Source: Natrinema caseinilyticum
GTDB lineage: Archaea > Halobacteriota > Halobacteria > Halobacteriales > Natrialbaceae
Length of the DNA stretch: 64,000 bases
Direction: 5' to 3'
NCBI RefSeq assembly: GCF_024227435.1
Contig: NZ_CP100445.1
Coordinates: 3,531,369 to 3,595,368 of the forward strand
The notes beneath the pieces are model-generated. The model worked only from the letters and a program-made list of their open reading frames with translations, had not been told where the DNA came from and ran no database searches. A program made the translations under genes and the position numbers. Position 1 is the stretch's first letter; each line of letters opens with the position of its first letter. This document shows, piece after piece, positions 45,601 through 53,657 of this stretch.

Positions 45601-45731
45601 GAGAGCCCACCCTCCTCGAGGGCATCGTCGGCCGCGTGAACGATCGGTGGGACCGACTGGATCGTTCGACCGTCGGCCGTTTCGGTGGCGGCCCGGACCG
45701 ATCCCGGTCCGATGTCGAGACCGTAGTTCAT
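42681..45731 (-). CDS. Actin-fold N-terminal domain, giant coiled coil and C-terminal membrane segments
   Basis: 1016 residues from ATG 45731. The first 310 residues have the actin/Hsp70-type fold: phosphate-1 strand YGLDIGPGSVRAA (3-15), a degraded phosphate-2 motif VCLEAQTTSATLAYYG (163-178; Glu in place of the usual Asp and no GG), and an adenosine-type motif LTVAGEGAVEGIEFLFGG (262-279). About 370-960 is an almost unbroken coiled coil of repeated (D/E)(L/V)E, DDL and ETxD heptads. The last 50 residues have two hydrophobic stretches rich in Gly/Ala/Val, ending VGLVLIGVAVLIAR, typical of a membrane anchor. A cytoskeletal or membrane-tethering role is inferred. It is divergent from pckA. I cannot name a characterised homologue. 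Confidence 0.85.
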   Translation of the reverse strand: MNYGLDIGPGSVRAATETADGRTIQSVPPIVHAADDALEEGGLSEDDATVRANGTTYAVGTVARAAADAVGEDPQLLFANGRLETATDAPATAALKILVDEVLGESTDGRLCYTTPGSESTSACREVIESVVANRGLDATPISKGFAVIYDQFVADNYTGLGVCLEAQTTSATLAYYGVPALAVSIGTGREWIIERTASETGHEAAQIAGVLEGFTLDPEAAVGGIESGLAAAYDALIADLIEAIRGEADERDVQQGLSVPLTVAGEGAVEGIEFLFGGRFDAANLPFSVRGVRLADVPAESAARGALAAARDDVDASEADSWSAAVGETHTAEMDSSAAGDGSTGTGTEFEFTDPSADAMAADRTDDAIDQLFDRLANRDDEIQSVHDDLESLFSDLEYVEERTEAIDDQLDDRLETFADELADLEAESETHASTDDVETIDDDLAALSDSLSELEADVDDIDAELEDVETVAAEGRGDLADRLDELAADVAAISDRTDALDDDLATLSAAVEELESAAATETALEAVDETVTRLTNGLEDLEGVVDRTGTRIDGFTGRLEELATRSDGLAERLETETERTDERVDAVESTIEEESAAIGAEIDAVDEEIGAVTDDVDAVREALDDRTESLETRLETARDAIGDLETEAVSADRIDAIAGDLVDLETAVEDVQETVSDTATQLDDVEAQLAGAESRTASAERVDELADTLETVGGDLEALDSDLQSLEASLEQRIEDSVTDLETRVFPATDAVEADLEALESTVERLDREAVADDDLEEVRESLAETDETVASVCDDVDNITADLEAVEAAVEETDDVASEAITTALEDTIASLEDAVVAVEDDVSGVKSDVSAVEDDVSAVEVDVTTMNDRFESLRAEYDRLAEADGPDESAVQALDEVRTIDATVDELGERVTRTANGLSRLDQRVESTNVRLDEIERWETQSEAIDGFRTELEAVRAEAMASPPLPSAVVAGGGGAGIVAGGVVALTGGQTVGAGAAVVGLVLIGVAVLIAR

Positions 45732-45988
45732 GCTCACCGCAAGTCGAACCACCCTATTGGAAGTTCCCACCCGAAGTACCAGATGTGAAAATTAGCCCCG
45801 TTCTCCCAGGCCGGGGTCGACTCCTGCGACGAGAATTATCTCATATCTGAATACTAGTGATGGTACACCACACGTGCTATTCGACGAAACGGTGAAATCG
45901 GCTATAGATGTCCGTTAGACGACTTGCCCCGCCATATGGTGGTGAGCAACTGGGTAGTCCATGGCACACACAGAGAGGAATCCTCACG

Positions 45989-45996
45989 TTTATTTA
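45989..45996 (+). promoter_or_regulatory. TATA box of pckA
   Basis: TTTATTTA centred about 28 bases before the pckA ATG at 46021. This places the transcript start at or next to the start codon, so the mRNA is probably leaderless. Confidence 0.6.
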
Positions 45997-46020
45997 TCAG
46001 GATGATGGTGGATTAGGTGT

Positions 46021-47532
46021 ATGTCTGAAACCGGGACGGAGACCCGTCCGCTGGTCCGACAGCTTCCCGATCCATCGGCAGCGACGAACGTTCGCTACAA
46101 TCCGTCGCTCGAGGAACTGCGCGAACTCGCCGCTCCCGACGAGACGACGACCGAGTTCGGGTCGGCGTCGTACGTCAGCGAGTTCCGCTCTCGGAGCGCC
46201 GACCGGACGAAAAACGCCGTCGACGACGACTTTACTGCTCGCGATCACGCCCTGGTCGAGGAGGCGATCGACCGCACCGCCAGCACCGAGTTGCTCTGCA
46301 TCGACCGACTCATGGGCCGACACCCGGATGCAACGTTCTGTTGCCGGCTGTTCGTTCCGGTAGAGTACGCACGTATCGCGTACGCGTGGGCGGGCCTCTT
46401 CGAACCGGCCGACGGGCAGGACCCCGATCTCTACACCGTCCAGTTGCCCGACTTCGACGAGACCGCGATTCGAGTCCTCCCCGATACCGGCTTCACCGCC
46501 GTGCTGGGCAGCGACTACACCGGCGAGGCCAAGAAGTCGTTCCTCCGTCTGTTCATGTATCGAATCAAACAACAGGGCGGCCTCGGGCTCCACGCCGGCA
46601 GCAAACGCGTCCGCGTCCGGACCGACGAGGGTGACGTCCGGACCGTCGGCCAGGTGTTCATGGGGCTCTCCGCGACCGGTAAATCGACCCTGACTTCCCA
46701 CGGCTGCTGGCTCGAGGACTCGGAGGACGCCGCCATGCTTCAGGACGACGTCTGTGGGCTCCTCCCGGACGGCTCCGTCGCCGGAAGCGAGGGCGAGGGA
46801 CTGTACATCAAGACGATCGGCCTCGACGAGGACGAGCAGCCGGAACTCTACGAGGCCGCGACGGACGAGTCGGCGATCCTCGAGAACGTCGCCGTCGACG
46901 ACGACGGGACCGTCCACTTCGACGAGGACCGACACACCGCGAACTCCCGGGCGATCGTCCGGCGCGACGAACTCGAGAGCGCGGACGAGGAGATCGACCT
47001 CGGTCGAATCGATCAGGTCTTTTTCATCACGCGCAATCCGCTGATGCCGCCGGTCGCCAGACTCGACGAGGAGCAGGCCGCCGCCGCTTTCATGCTCGGC
47101 GAATCGATCGAGACCAGCGCGGGCGATCCGGAGCGAGCCGGCGAGTCGATCCGCGTCGTCGGCACGAACCCCTTCATCGTGGGTCCCGAAGGCGAGGAAG
47201 GGAACATCTTTCACGAACTCGTCGACATCCTCGACGTCGACTGTTACGTCATCAACACTGGCTATCTCGGCGAGGGTGCCGTCGACATCGGCGTGACCGA
47301 GTCAGTCGCCATCCTTACCGAGGCTGCCCGCGGGACCATCGAGTGGACCGACGACGACCGGATGGATCTGACGATCCCCGAGACCGTCCCCGGAATCGAT
47401 ATCGCGGACTACTACGTTCCGGATCACGTCGACGAGTACGACGAGGCGCTCGCGAAGTTGCGGGCCGAGCGCCGCGAGTACCTGGCCCGGTTTGACGATC
47501 TCCGCGAGGAGATCAGAACTGCCGTCTACTGA
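46021..47532 (+). CDS. pckA: Phosphoenolpyruvate carboxykinase (ATP)
   Basis: 503 residues. The P-loop is GLSATGKSTLT, the acidic metal site follows in LQDDVCGLLPDGS, and the oxaloacetate/Mn region includes GSDYTGEAKKSFLR. The enzyme converts oxaloacetate and ATP to PEP and CO2, the entry step of gluconeogenesis. The length and P-loop fit the ATP-dependent class rather than the GTP class. The gene is divergent from the actin-fold coiled-coil gene and has its own leaderless promoter. Confidence 0.95.
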   Translation: MSETGTETRPLVRQLPDPSAATNVRYNPSLEELRELAAPDETTTEFGSASYVSEFRSRSADRTKNAVDDDFTARDHALVEEAIDRTASTELLCIDRLMGRHPDATFCCRLFVPVEYARIAYAWAGLFEPADGQDPDLYTVQLPDFDETAIRVLPDTGFTAVLGSDYTGEAKKSFLRLFMYRIKQQGGLGLHAGSKRVRVRTDEGDVRTVGQVFMGLSATGKSTLTSHGCWLEDSEDAAMLQDDVCGLLPDGSVAGSEGEGLYIKTIGLDEDEQPELYEAATDESAILENVAVDDDGTVHFDEDRHTANSRAIVRRDELESADEEIDLGRIDQVFFITRNPLMPPVARLDEEQAAAAFMLGESIETSAGDPERAGESIRVVGTNPFIVGPEGEEGNIFHELVDILDVDCYVINTGYLGEGAVDIGVTESVAILTEAARGTIEWTDDDRMDLTIPETVPGIDIADYYVPDHVDEYDEALAKLRAERREYLARFDDLREEIRTAVY

Positions 47533-47747
47533 TCGGACGCTGGACCGTCGGTTCTGTTCTATTTCTCCTGGGACGTCGTCGCCGCGGTGGCGATCGAACG
47601 GCGTCGTGGATTCGAACGGACGACGACGCCACCTTCGAACCGGACCGTTGACGCCGCAATTCCGGACCGAATCCGCCCTTCACGGGACGGGACAGTAATC
47701 GTAGCACACGAATACCGTTATATGCGTCGAGTTCCCACGGTTGGGTA

Positions 47748-47939
47748 ATGAGCGCACAGGTACGAAAACCGACCGCCCGGCGGTGCGAGCAGTGCGGACG
47801 AGGCGAAGTCTGGGACGATGACCTCGAGGCGTGGCAACTCGCCCGCGAAGACGGCGTCAAACAGGTCGGCAATCCACATTGCATTCACGAATGGGACATC
47901 AACGGCACGTTCAATCCGGTCGATAACACCGACAGCTGA
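47748..47939 (+). CDS. HEWD family small protein
   Basis: 63 residues. CEQCG at 14-18 and a later PHCIHEWDINGTFNPV give the family name motif (HEWD) and a four-ligand metal site of Cys and His. The sequence is strongly conserved among haloarchaea in this short form, but no function has been established. A single zinc ion and a role as a binding protein are inferred. It follows pckA by 215 bases and likely has a separate promoter. Confidence 0.85.
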   Translation: MSAQVRKPTARRCEQCGRGEVWDDDLEAWQLAREDGVKQVGNPHCIHEWDINGTFNPVDNTDS

Positions 47940-48079
47940 CACCGTCTTCACCGACTGGCCTTCGGCCGTCGCGGCTGAAACAGTCAGTCGTCCGCCTGCA
48001 GTTGCTCCGCTGCCGGATCCGAGACGGCCGCGTGGACCGTGACGGTGTCCTTTTTTCTCCCTCGAGCGCAGGCACCGCT

Positions 48080-48363
48080 ATGCCGACAGTGTACATCACG
48101 GCAGCACCCGACGCCGCCGACGAAATCGCCGAGACGTTGGTCGCGGAGCGACTCGCCGCGTGCGTCGACCGCCTCTCGGCGACGGCGACGTTCACCGCGA
48201 GCAGGAAGCCCTGTTGCTCGCCAAAACGACGGACGAGGCGTACGAGGACCAGGTCGCGCGCGTCACGGAGGTTCACCCCCACGAGGTACCCTGTCTCGAG
48301 CGATTCGACGAGAGTGACGTCCTCGAGTCGTTCGCGGAGTGGCGCACGGAGTGCGTCGAATAA
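48080..48363 (+). pseudogene. cutA: Broken cutA (divalent-cation tolerance protein)
   Basis: From ATG 48080 the frame reads MPTVYITAAPDAADEIAETL and LVAERLAACVDRL, exactly the start of CutA, then loses agreement. From about 48190 a different frame reads GDGDVHREQEALLLAKTTDE, followed by HPHEVPCLERFDESDVLESFAEWR to the stop at 48363, exactly the rest of CutA. The connecting part, normally about eight residues with a STYRW-like core, is missing, so a short deletion with a net frame change lies near 48175-48190. CutA is a small trimeric protein involved in copper/cation tolerance. A sequencing error is unlikely to remove a coherent segment. Confidence 0.82.
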
Positions 48364-48428
48364 GCGAACGGATACTCGGAGAGCGCCACGTCAGACGGTC
48401 ACAGACGGGGTCTGCCCGAAAAAGCAAC

Positions 48429-48438
48429 CCTTAAAACT
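48429..48438 (+). promoter_or_regulatory. TATA box of the uL11 gene
   Basis: CCTTAAAACT, with an upstream GAAAAAG as BRE-like sequence, is centred about 27 bases before ATG 48460. This predicts a leaderless mRNA and favours the ATG over the GTGs at 48451 and 48454 as the start. Confidence 0.65.
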
Positions 48439-48459
48439 CGCGCACGGGTTGTGGTGGAT

Positions 48460-48948
48460 ATGGCTGGAACCATCGAAGTGCTCGTTCCGGGTGGCCAGGC
48501 CAATCCCGGCCCACCGCTCGGTCCCGAGCTCGGACCGACGCCCGTCGACGTGCAGGCTGTCGTACAGGAGATCAACGATCGGACCGCGGCATTCGACGGA
48601 ACGGAAGTCCCCGTCACCGTCGACTACGAGGACGACGGGTCCTTCGAGATCGACGTCGGTGTCCCGCCGACGGCCGCACTCGTCAAAGACGAGGCCGGTT
48701 TCGAAACCGGCAGCGGCGAACCGCAGAAGGATTTCGTCGCGGACCTCTCCGTCGAACAGGTGAAGAAAATCGCCGAGCAAAAACACCCCGACCTGCTCGC
48801 GTACGACACGAAAAACGCCGCAAAGGAGGTCGTCGGTACCTGCGCCTCGATGGGAGTCACCATCGAGGGCAACGACGCTCGAGAGTTCAAAGAACTGGTC
48901 GACAACGGCGAGTACGACGACGTGCTCGCGGCCGAAGCGGAAGCGTAA
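48460..48948 (+). CDS. rpl11: Large-subunit ribosomal protein uL11
   Basis: 162 residues from ATG 48460. The N-terminal domain has GGQANPGPPLGPELGP, the conserved proline-rich loop that contacts translation factors, and the C-terminal domain has KKIAEQKHPDLL with an RNA-binding helix and GTCASMGVTIEG. uL11 binds 23S rRNA in the GTPase-associated centre, next to the uL10-uL12 stalk coded 1.5 kb downstream. The acidic tail EYDDVLAAEAEA is a haloarchaeal feature. It is transcribed separately from the uL1 cluster. Confidence 0.97.
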   Translation: MAGTIEVLVPGGQANPGPPLGPELGPTPVDVQAVVQEINDRTAAFDGTEVPVTVDYEDDGSFEIDVGVPPTAALVKDEAGFETGSGEPQKDFVADLSVEQVKKIAEQKHPDLLAYDTKNAAKEVVGTCASMGVTIEGNDAREFKELVDNGEYDDVLAAEAEA

Positions 48949-49155
48949 TCGCCGTCCGCGACCGTTCGGTACGCGATCGATGCGGCTATTTTGGGTTTGC
49001 TGGCAACGACCCGAGCGGCCAGCCCGAACGTCTGACACGATCAGTGCGTGACCGTTCTCGCGAACGATGTCGCGAAATCGAGTCGTGAGACTCGGGCACA
49101 ATAGTCAGGGATTAAATATATCGGCTCGACAGAAATATCAACTAGTTAGCGTCGA
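48949..49155. other. Convergent spacer with AT-rich block
   Basis: Between uL11 and the membrane protein gene. A pronounced AT-rich stretch (about 49108-49150, including TTAAATATATCGG and the palindrome AACTAGTT) stands out from the GC-rich surroundings. It may act in transcription termination of both genes. No RNA gene is recognised. Confidence 0.4.
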
Positions 49156-49764
49156 TCAGATTTTATTCGCGGGCGGAACGGTTCTGTCCTCCGGTCGCGC
49201 CGCGCCGAAGCCGCCGAACAGAACGCGTATACTCGCACCGAGACCGAGCGCGCCGGTGAAACTGATCAGGGCGACCGTTGCCGGAAATGCCGTCCCGGCG
49301 AGACCGCAGAGGAGTGCGCTGACGAAGACGCCCACAAACAGGCCGTCGGTACTGAACCGCGAAGCGACGGTCCGGCCGACCGCGGTGAATCCGACCGCGA
49401 CAGCGATCGGGAGGACCGCGACGCCGAGGACGACCAGCGGAATCGCGAAGAAAATCCCGACGCTCGTGTCCACGAGGATGATCCCCGTTCCGGTGAGACC
49501 GGCGACGACGAGCAGGCTCGGCAACCCGACGCAGATGGAAATTATAGGGCTCCGTCGTGACTTTGCCACCGAACGCGTGCCGACGCCCTGGAGCAATCCG
49601 AGGACGACCGCGGCGAGGAGTATCGTTCCCACAAACTGAACGCCCGCCCGCACGAGCGAGTCGAGCGATCGGTACGCCTCGATACTGCCGCCGTGTCCCG
49701 ACACGGCGGCGAGCGAATCGAGTGTCGGCCCACTGACGATAGTATATAAATCTACTGGCCCCAT
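49156..49764 (-). CDS. Membrane protein of unknown function
   Basis: 202 residues from ATG 49764; a GTG at 49785 would add seven. Four long hydrophobic stretches are visible (VQFVGTILLAAVVLGLLQGV, ICVGLPSLLVVAGLTGTGII, FFAIPLVVLGVAVLPIAVAV and a C-terminal GVFVSALLCGLAGTAFP). Gly-rich helices at the C-terminus end with an acidic-poor tail. No family motif is recognised. It sits on the opposite strand between two ribosomal protein units, an arrangement also seen in haloarchaea, and shares a divergent promoter region with uL1. Confidence 0.75.
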   Translation of the reverse strand: MGPVDLYTIVSGPTLDSLAAVSGHGGSIEAYRSLDSLVRAGVQFVGTILLAAVVLGLLQGVGTRSVAKSRRSPIISICVGLPSLLVVAGLTGTGIILVDTSVGIFFAIPLVVLGVAVLPIAVAVGFTAVGRTVASRFSTDGLFVGVFVSALLCGLAGTAFPATVALISFTGALGLGASIRVLFGGFGAARPEDRTVPPANKI

Positions 49765-49940
49765 GAACGCGTGGTACACCGTCACGAATTATAGACACTC
49801 TGGTCACGCTGATAGTCGTGTGAGACGGACGATACCGTGGAATTACACGTCAACTGACACCTTCCACCGTCTCGAGGAGACACCCTCGACCGCGACGCAT
49901 CGACCGGTGTCGCGAGGTGGGTCTGCGGCGGTTCGACGGG

Positions 49941-49946
49941 TTTAAG
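49941..49946 (+). promoter_or_regulatory. TATA-like box of the uL1-uL10-uL12 operon
   Basis: TTTAAG about 30 bases before the likely transcript start near 49971. The leader then holds two hairpins before the uL1 ATG at 50034. Confidence 0.5.
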
Positions 49947-49970
49947 TTCGGGATAGCACTTGGTTCAAGG

Positions 49971-50033
49971 GAGACAGGCATCGCCTGTTTCACTGACCCG
50001 TAGGAGCAACCCTGCGTACTACGGAGGTGAACG
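49971..50033 (+). promoter_or_regulatory. Probable L1-binding autoregulatory leader of the uL1 operon
   Basis: Two perfect hairpins lie just before uL1: ACAGGC (49974-49979) / GCCTGT (49983-49988) with a 3-base loop, and CCGTAG (49998-50003) / CTACGG (50019-50024). The second stem partly overlaps GGAGGTGA (50023-50030), the ribosome binding site. In Halobacterium and methanogens uL1 represses its own operon by binding an mRNA structure resembling its 23S rRNA site; this leader fits that known mechanism, but the match to the rRNA site is inferred rather than measured. Confidence 0.6.
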
Positions 50034-50666
50034 ATGGCAGATTCGGAAATCGAAACAGCAGTAGCCCGCGCACTCGAGGATGCGCCCGATCGGAACTTCA
50101 CCGAGACGGTGGACCTCGCGATTAATCTGCGCGACTTAGACCTCAACGAACCGTCGAACCGCGTCGACGAGTCGATCGTCCTGCCGTCCGGAACCGGCCA
50201 GGAGACTCGCATCGTCGTCATCGCCGAGGGAGAGACAGCCGTCCGCGCCGAGGAGGTCGCGGACGACGTTCTCTCGGAGGACGACGTGGCCGATCTGGAC
50301 GACGACGAGGCCAAAGACATGGCCGACGAGACGGACTTCTTCATCGCCGAGGAGGCGATGATGCAAGACATCGCCCGGCACCTGGGTACCATTCTCGGTC
50401 CCCGGGGGAAGATGCCGGACCCGCTCTCGCCCGACGACGACGTCGTCGAAACCGTCAACCGACTCAAGAACACCGTGCAGCTTCGCTCCGGCGACCGACG
50501 AACCTTCCACACCCTCGTCGGCGCCGAAGATATGGATGCGGAACAGATCGCAGACAACATCGACGTCATCCTGCGACGCCTGCACGCCGACCTCGAGAAG
50601 GGCCCCCAGAACATCGACGCCGTCTACGTAAAGACGACGATGGGCCCGTCCGTGGAGGTGGCCTAA
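50034..50666 (+). CDS. rpl1: Large-subunit ribosomal protein uL1
   Basis: 210 residues, the length of archaeal uL1. The sequence [19 protein letters not shown] is the conserved N-terminal strand-helix, and [15 protein letters not shown] plus [19 protein letters not shown] mark domain II and the RNA-binding face. It binds the L1 stalk of 23S rRNA and probably its own mRNA leader. The uL10 start follows its stop by one base, so the two are tightly coupled. A strong GGAGGTGA ribosome binding site precedes the ATG. Confidence 0.97.
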   Translation: MADSEIETAVARALEDAPDRNFTETVDLAINLRDLDLNEPSNRVDESIVLPSGTGQETRIVVIAEGETAVRAEEVADDVLSEDDVADLDDDEAKDMADETDFFIAEEAMMQDIARHLGTILGPRGKMPDPLSPDDDVVETVNRLKNTVQLRSGDRRTFHTLVGAEDMDAEQIADNIDVILRRLHADLEKGPQNIDAVYVKTTMGPSVEVA

Positions 50667-50667
50667 C

Positions 50668-51702
50668 ATGAGCGCACAGGCTGAACGCAAAACCGAGAAC
50701 CTTCCCCAGTGGAAGCGAGAGGAAGTCGACGAACTCGAGTCCCTCATCGCGGACTACGAGAGCGTCGGCGTCGTCGGCATCGCCGGCATTCCATCCAAGC
50801 AGCTTCAGGACATGCGCCGGGGGCTGCACGGCACCGCCGTGTTGCGCGTAAGCCGCAACACGCTGCAGACGCGCGCGCTGGAGGATGCCGGCCTCGACGA
50901 CCTCGTCGACCACGTCGACGGCCAGGTCGGTCTCGTCGCGACCAACGAGAACCCGTTCTCGCTCTACAAGGAACTCGAGGCCTCCAAAACGCCCGCCCCG
51001 ATCAACGAGGGCGAAGTGGCGCCGAACGACATCGTCATCCCCGAAGGGGACACCGGTGTCGATCCGGGGCCGTTCGTCGGCGAACTCCAGCAGATCGGTG
51101 CGAACGCGCGGATCGAAGAGGGGTCGATCCAGGTCATGGAGGACTCGACGGTCCTCGAGGCCGGCGAGGAAGTCTCGGCGGATCTGTCGAACGTCCTCAG
51201 CGAACTGGGCATCGAGCCGAAAGAGGTCGGTCTCGACCTGCGCGCGGTTATCGCAGACGGCGTCCAGTTCGATCCCGAAGATCTCGATATCGACGTCGAC
51301 GCCTACCGGAGCGACGTTTCGTCGGCTGTCGCTGGCGCACGGAACCTCTCGATCAACGCGAGTTTCCCGACCGCAGCGACGGCCCCGACGCTCATCGCCA
51401 AGGCCACGGGCGAGGCCAAGAGCCTCGGTCTGCAGGCCGCGATCGAGGACGAAGACCTCATGCCCGACCTCGTCAGCAAGGCCGACGCGCAACTGCGTTC
51501 GCTCGCGGCCCAGATCGACGACGAGGAGGCGCTGCCCGACGAACTCCAGGACCTCGAAGCGCCTGCCGAACCGGCGGGGGCCGAGGAAGAGGAATCGACA
51601 GACGAGCAAGACGAACCCGAGGCTGCGGCCGACGATGACGAAGACGACGAAGACGACGATGGCGGTGATGGCGCGGCCGGCCTCGGTGAGATGTTCGGCT
51701 AA
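50668..51702 (+). CDS. rpl10: Large-subunit ribosomal protein uL10 (P0)
   Basis: 344 residues. The N-terminal globular domain ([20 protein letters not shown]) binds rRNA; the middle has the archaeal P0 insertion with [20 protein letters not shown]; the long C-terminal helix carries sites for uL12 dimers and ends in an acidic region ([14 protein letters not shown], then GLGEMFG). uL10 anchors the uL12 stalk dimers near uL11. The start lies one base after the uL1 stop, and uL12 follows 21 bases after the stop. Confidence 0.96.
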   Translation: MSAQAERKTENLPQWKREEVDELESLIADYESVGVVGIAGIPSKQLQDMRRGLHGTAVLRVSRNTLQTRALEDAGLDDLVDHVDGQVGLVATNENPFSLYKELEASKTPAPINEGEVAPNDIVIPEGDTGVDPGPFVGELQQIGANARIEEGSIQVMEDSTVLEAGEEVSADLSNVLSELGIEPKEVGLDLRAVIADGVQFDPEDLDIDVDAYRSDVSSAVAGARNLSINASFPTAATAPTLIAKATGEAKSLGLQAAIEDEDLMPDLVSKADAQLRSLAAQIDDEEALPDELQDLEAPAEPAGAEEEESTDEQDEPEAAADDDEDDEDDDGGDGAAGLGEMFG

Positions 51703-51723
51703 CAACAACCGGAGGAACTTACA

Positions 51724-52068
51724 ATGGAATACGTATACGCTGCACTCATCCTGAACGAATCGGACGAAGAGATCAACGAAGAAAACCTGACGGACGTGCT
51801 CGACGCCGCCGGCGTCGACGTCGAAGAGTCCCGCGTGAAGGCGCTCGTCGCCGCACTCGAGGACGTCGACATCGACGAGGCCGTCTCCGAGGCCGCTGCG
51901 GTTCCCGCTGGCGGGGCCGCCGCAGGCGGCGCTGCCGCGGGCGGCGAGGCGGAAGGCGAAGAGGAAGAAGAGGTCGAAGAGACCAGCGAGGTGCCGGACA
52001 CGACGGACGAGGACGAGGACGAAGACGAAGAGGCCAGCGGCGAAGGTCTCGGCGAACTCTTCGGATAA
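51724..52068 (+). CDS. rpl12: Ribosomal stalk protein P1 (L12)
   Basis: 114 residues. [22 protein letters not shown] is the conserved archaeal P1 start, split here by its first helix boundary; an Ala/Gly-rich hinge follows (GGAAAGGAAAGG), then an acidic stretch and the C-terminal GEGLGELFG that binds translation factors. Pairs of this protein sit on uL10 and recruit elongation factors. The GGAGG at 51712-51716 is its ribosome binding site. It closes the stalk operon. Confidence 0.97.
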   Translation: MEYVYAALILNESDEEINEENLTDVLDAAGVDVEESRVKALVAALEDVDIDEAVSEAAAVPAGGAAAGGAAAGGEAEGEEEEEVEETSEVPDTTDEDEDEDEEASGEGLGELFG

Positions 52069-52110
52069 CGCCGTTCCGTCGAACCGGTTTCGACGAGTAT
52101 CCGACACCGA

Positions 52111-52115
52111 TTTTT
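52111..52115 (+). terminator. Oligo-T terminator of the stalk operon
   Basis: TTTTT within CGATTTTTATTGC about 45 bases after the uL12 stop. T-runs after a coding sequence are the usual archaeal termination signal. No hairpin is required. Confidence 0.45.
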
Positions 52116-52223
52116 ATTGCGCCGTACGGCCAGTGCCGACGACGCCGACCAGCACTTCGGTGGCTCGTTGCGCGACGTGAGTCGTCTCGCATCGAGACCA
52201 ATCGCTCGTCTCGCACCGAGACA

Positions 52224-52230
52224 CTATAAC
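52224..52230 (+). promoter_or_regulatory. TATA-like box of the TctA-like permease gene
   Basis: CTATAAC is centred 27 bases before ATG 52254, so the mRNA is probably leaderless. Confidence 0.5.
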
Positions 52231-52253
52231 CCAGTACGCGGCCAGCACGGCCG

Positions 52254-53492
52254 ATGGTCGCTCCAGTCGAGTTCGTCTTCCAGCCGTCGCTGGCGCTGCA
52301 GTTGCTCGCGTGGGTCCTCGCCGGGTCGTTGCTCGGGTGCTGTAGCGGCCTCGTTCCGGGGCTCCACGCGAACAACTTCGCGCTCCTGCTCGCGGGGGTC
52401 GCAGCGTCGATTCCGGGGCCGCCGCTGTTCGTCGGCTGTGCGATGCTCGCCGCAGGCGTCGTTCACACGTTTCTCAACGCCGTTCCGGCGATGGCCCTCG
52501 GCGTTCCCGACGCGGAGATGGCGGTCACCGCGCTGCCGGGCCATCGGCTGGTCCTCGCGGGACGCGGGTACGAGGCGATCCGACTCTCCGCACTCGGCAG
52601 CCTCCTGGCCGTTCTGGCAGCGGTGCCACTCGCCGTTCCGGTGACCTGGGTCGTCTCGGCCGTCTATCCCGTGGTTCGGGCCCAACTCCCGCTCCTGCTG
52701 GCGATGGTCGCGGCCGCGTTGATCGCGTCGGAACGAACGACGAGGGGACGATTCGGCGGTCTCCTGTCGTTCGCGCTCGCGTCCGGTCTGGGCGCCCTCA
52801 CCCTCGATCTCTCGACCGACGCACCCCTCGAGGCCGGTGGGACGCTCGCCCCGCTGTTCGCGGGCCTGTTCGGTGCGCCGGTGTTGATCGATGCGATTCG
52901 AGGGGCGGGCATGCCGCCCCAGGACGGAGACGGGATCGCGGTCTCTCGTACAACCGTCGGCGTCACTGCGGTGGCCGGCACGATCGCCGGCGGCGTCGTC
53001 GGGTACATCCCGGGTATTTCAGCGGCGATCGCCGCCGTCGCCGTTCTCGCCGTCGTTCCGAGCGAGGCCAGCGACCGCGGCTACATCGTCGCGACCAGCG
53101 GCGTCGATACGGCCAACACGATCTTCGCGCTCTTCGCGCTGGTCGTCATCGGCCAGCCCCGGACCGGTGTCATGGTCGCCTTCGATAGCTTGAACGCGCC
53201 GCTCGAGCTCCCGATGCTGCTCGCCGCCGTCGTTCTCTCCGGACTCGTCGGCTTCGCCCTCGTGATCGGTCTCGGGGACGCCTACCTCGAGCTGGTCGGT
53301 CGGGTGGCGTACTGGAAGCTCTCGGTTGCGGTTCTCGCGCTGTTGCTCGTCCTCTCGGTCCTCTTTTCCGGCCCGATCGGCATCGCGATCTTCGTCGCGG
53401 CGACCGCCGTCGGACTCGTGCCCGTTCGCCTGCGCGCCCGCCGCGTCCACCTGATGGGCGTCCTCATCGGACCGCTGATCGTCGGTCTCTGA
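52254..53492 (+). CDS. TctA-like transporter membrane protein (DUF112 family)
   Basis: 412 residues with about eleven hydrophobic segments. Two copies of the family motif are seen: CSGLVPGLHANNFAL near residue 30 and GGVVGYIPGISAAIAAV near residue 245, one in each half, as in the large permease subunit of tripartite tricarboxylate transporters. No small TctB-like or solute-binding TctC-like gene is adjacent, which is common in archaea. The substrate is probably an organic acid, but this is not determined by the sequence. Confidence 0.85.
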   Translation: MVAPVEFVFQPSLALQLLAWVLAGSLLGCCSGLVPGLHANNFALLLAGVAASIPGPPLFVGCAMLAAGVVHTFLNAVPAMALGVPDAEMAVTALPGHRLVLAGRGYEAIRLSALGSLLAVLAAVPLAVPVTWVVSAVYPVVRAQLPLLLAMVAAALIASERTTRGRFGGLLSFALASGLGALTLDLSTDAPLEAGGTLAPLFAGLFGAPVLIDAIRGAGMPPQDGDGIAVSRTTVGVTAVAGTIAGGVVGYIPGISAAIAAVAVLAVVPSEASDRGYIVATSGVDTANTIFALFALVVIGQPRTGVMVAFDSLNAPLELPMLLAAVVLSGLVGFALVIGLGDAYLELVGRVAYWKLSVAVLALLLVLSVLFSGPIGIAIFVAATAVGLVPVRLRARRVHLMGVLIGPLIVGL

Positions 53493-53657
53493 CCCGCTGT
53501 CGGCCGCGTTACGTCCCCGATGGCGCCCCTCCTGTCACACACGTTCGTACTCCCACACCCTCTCGGTTCGTACTCTCGTACACTCTCGTCCGTACTCCGG
53601 TCGGTGCCGAACGAATCACTCGCATCCGGCCACCTCACCGATGGCTCACTCGAGGCG

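Noticed and set aside
42719-45770. Repetitive plus-strand frames opposite the coiled-coil gene
   Set aside because: The Ser-rich repeats simply mirror the Glu/Asp-rich heptads of the real gene.
46997-47214. Frame opposite pckA suggesting a second gene
   Set aside because: No motif or start support; pckA is complete on the other strand.
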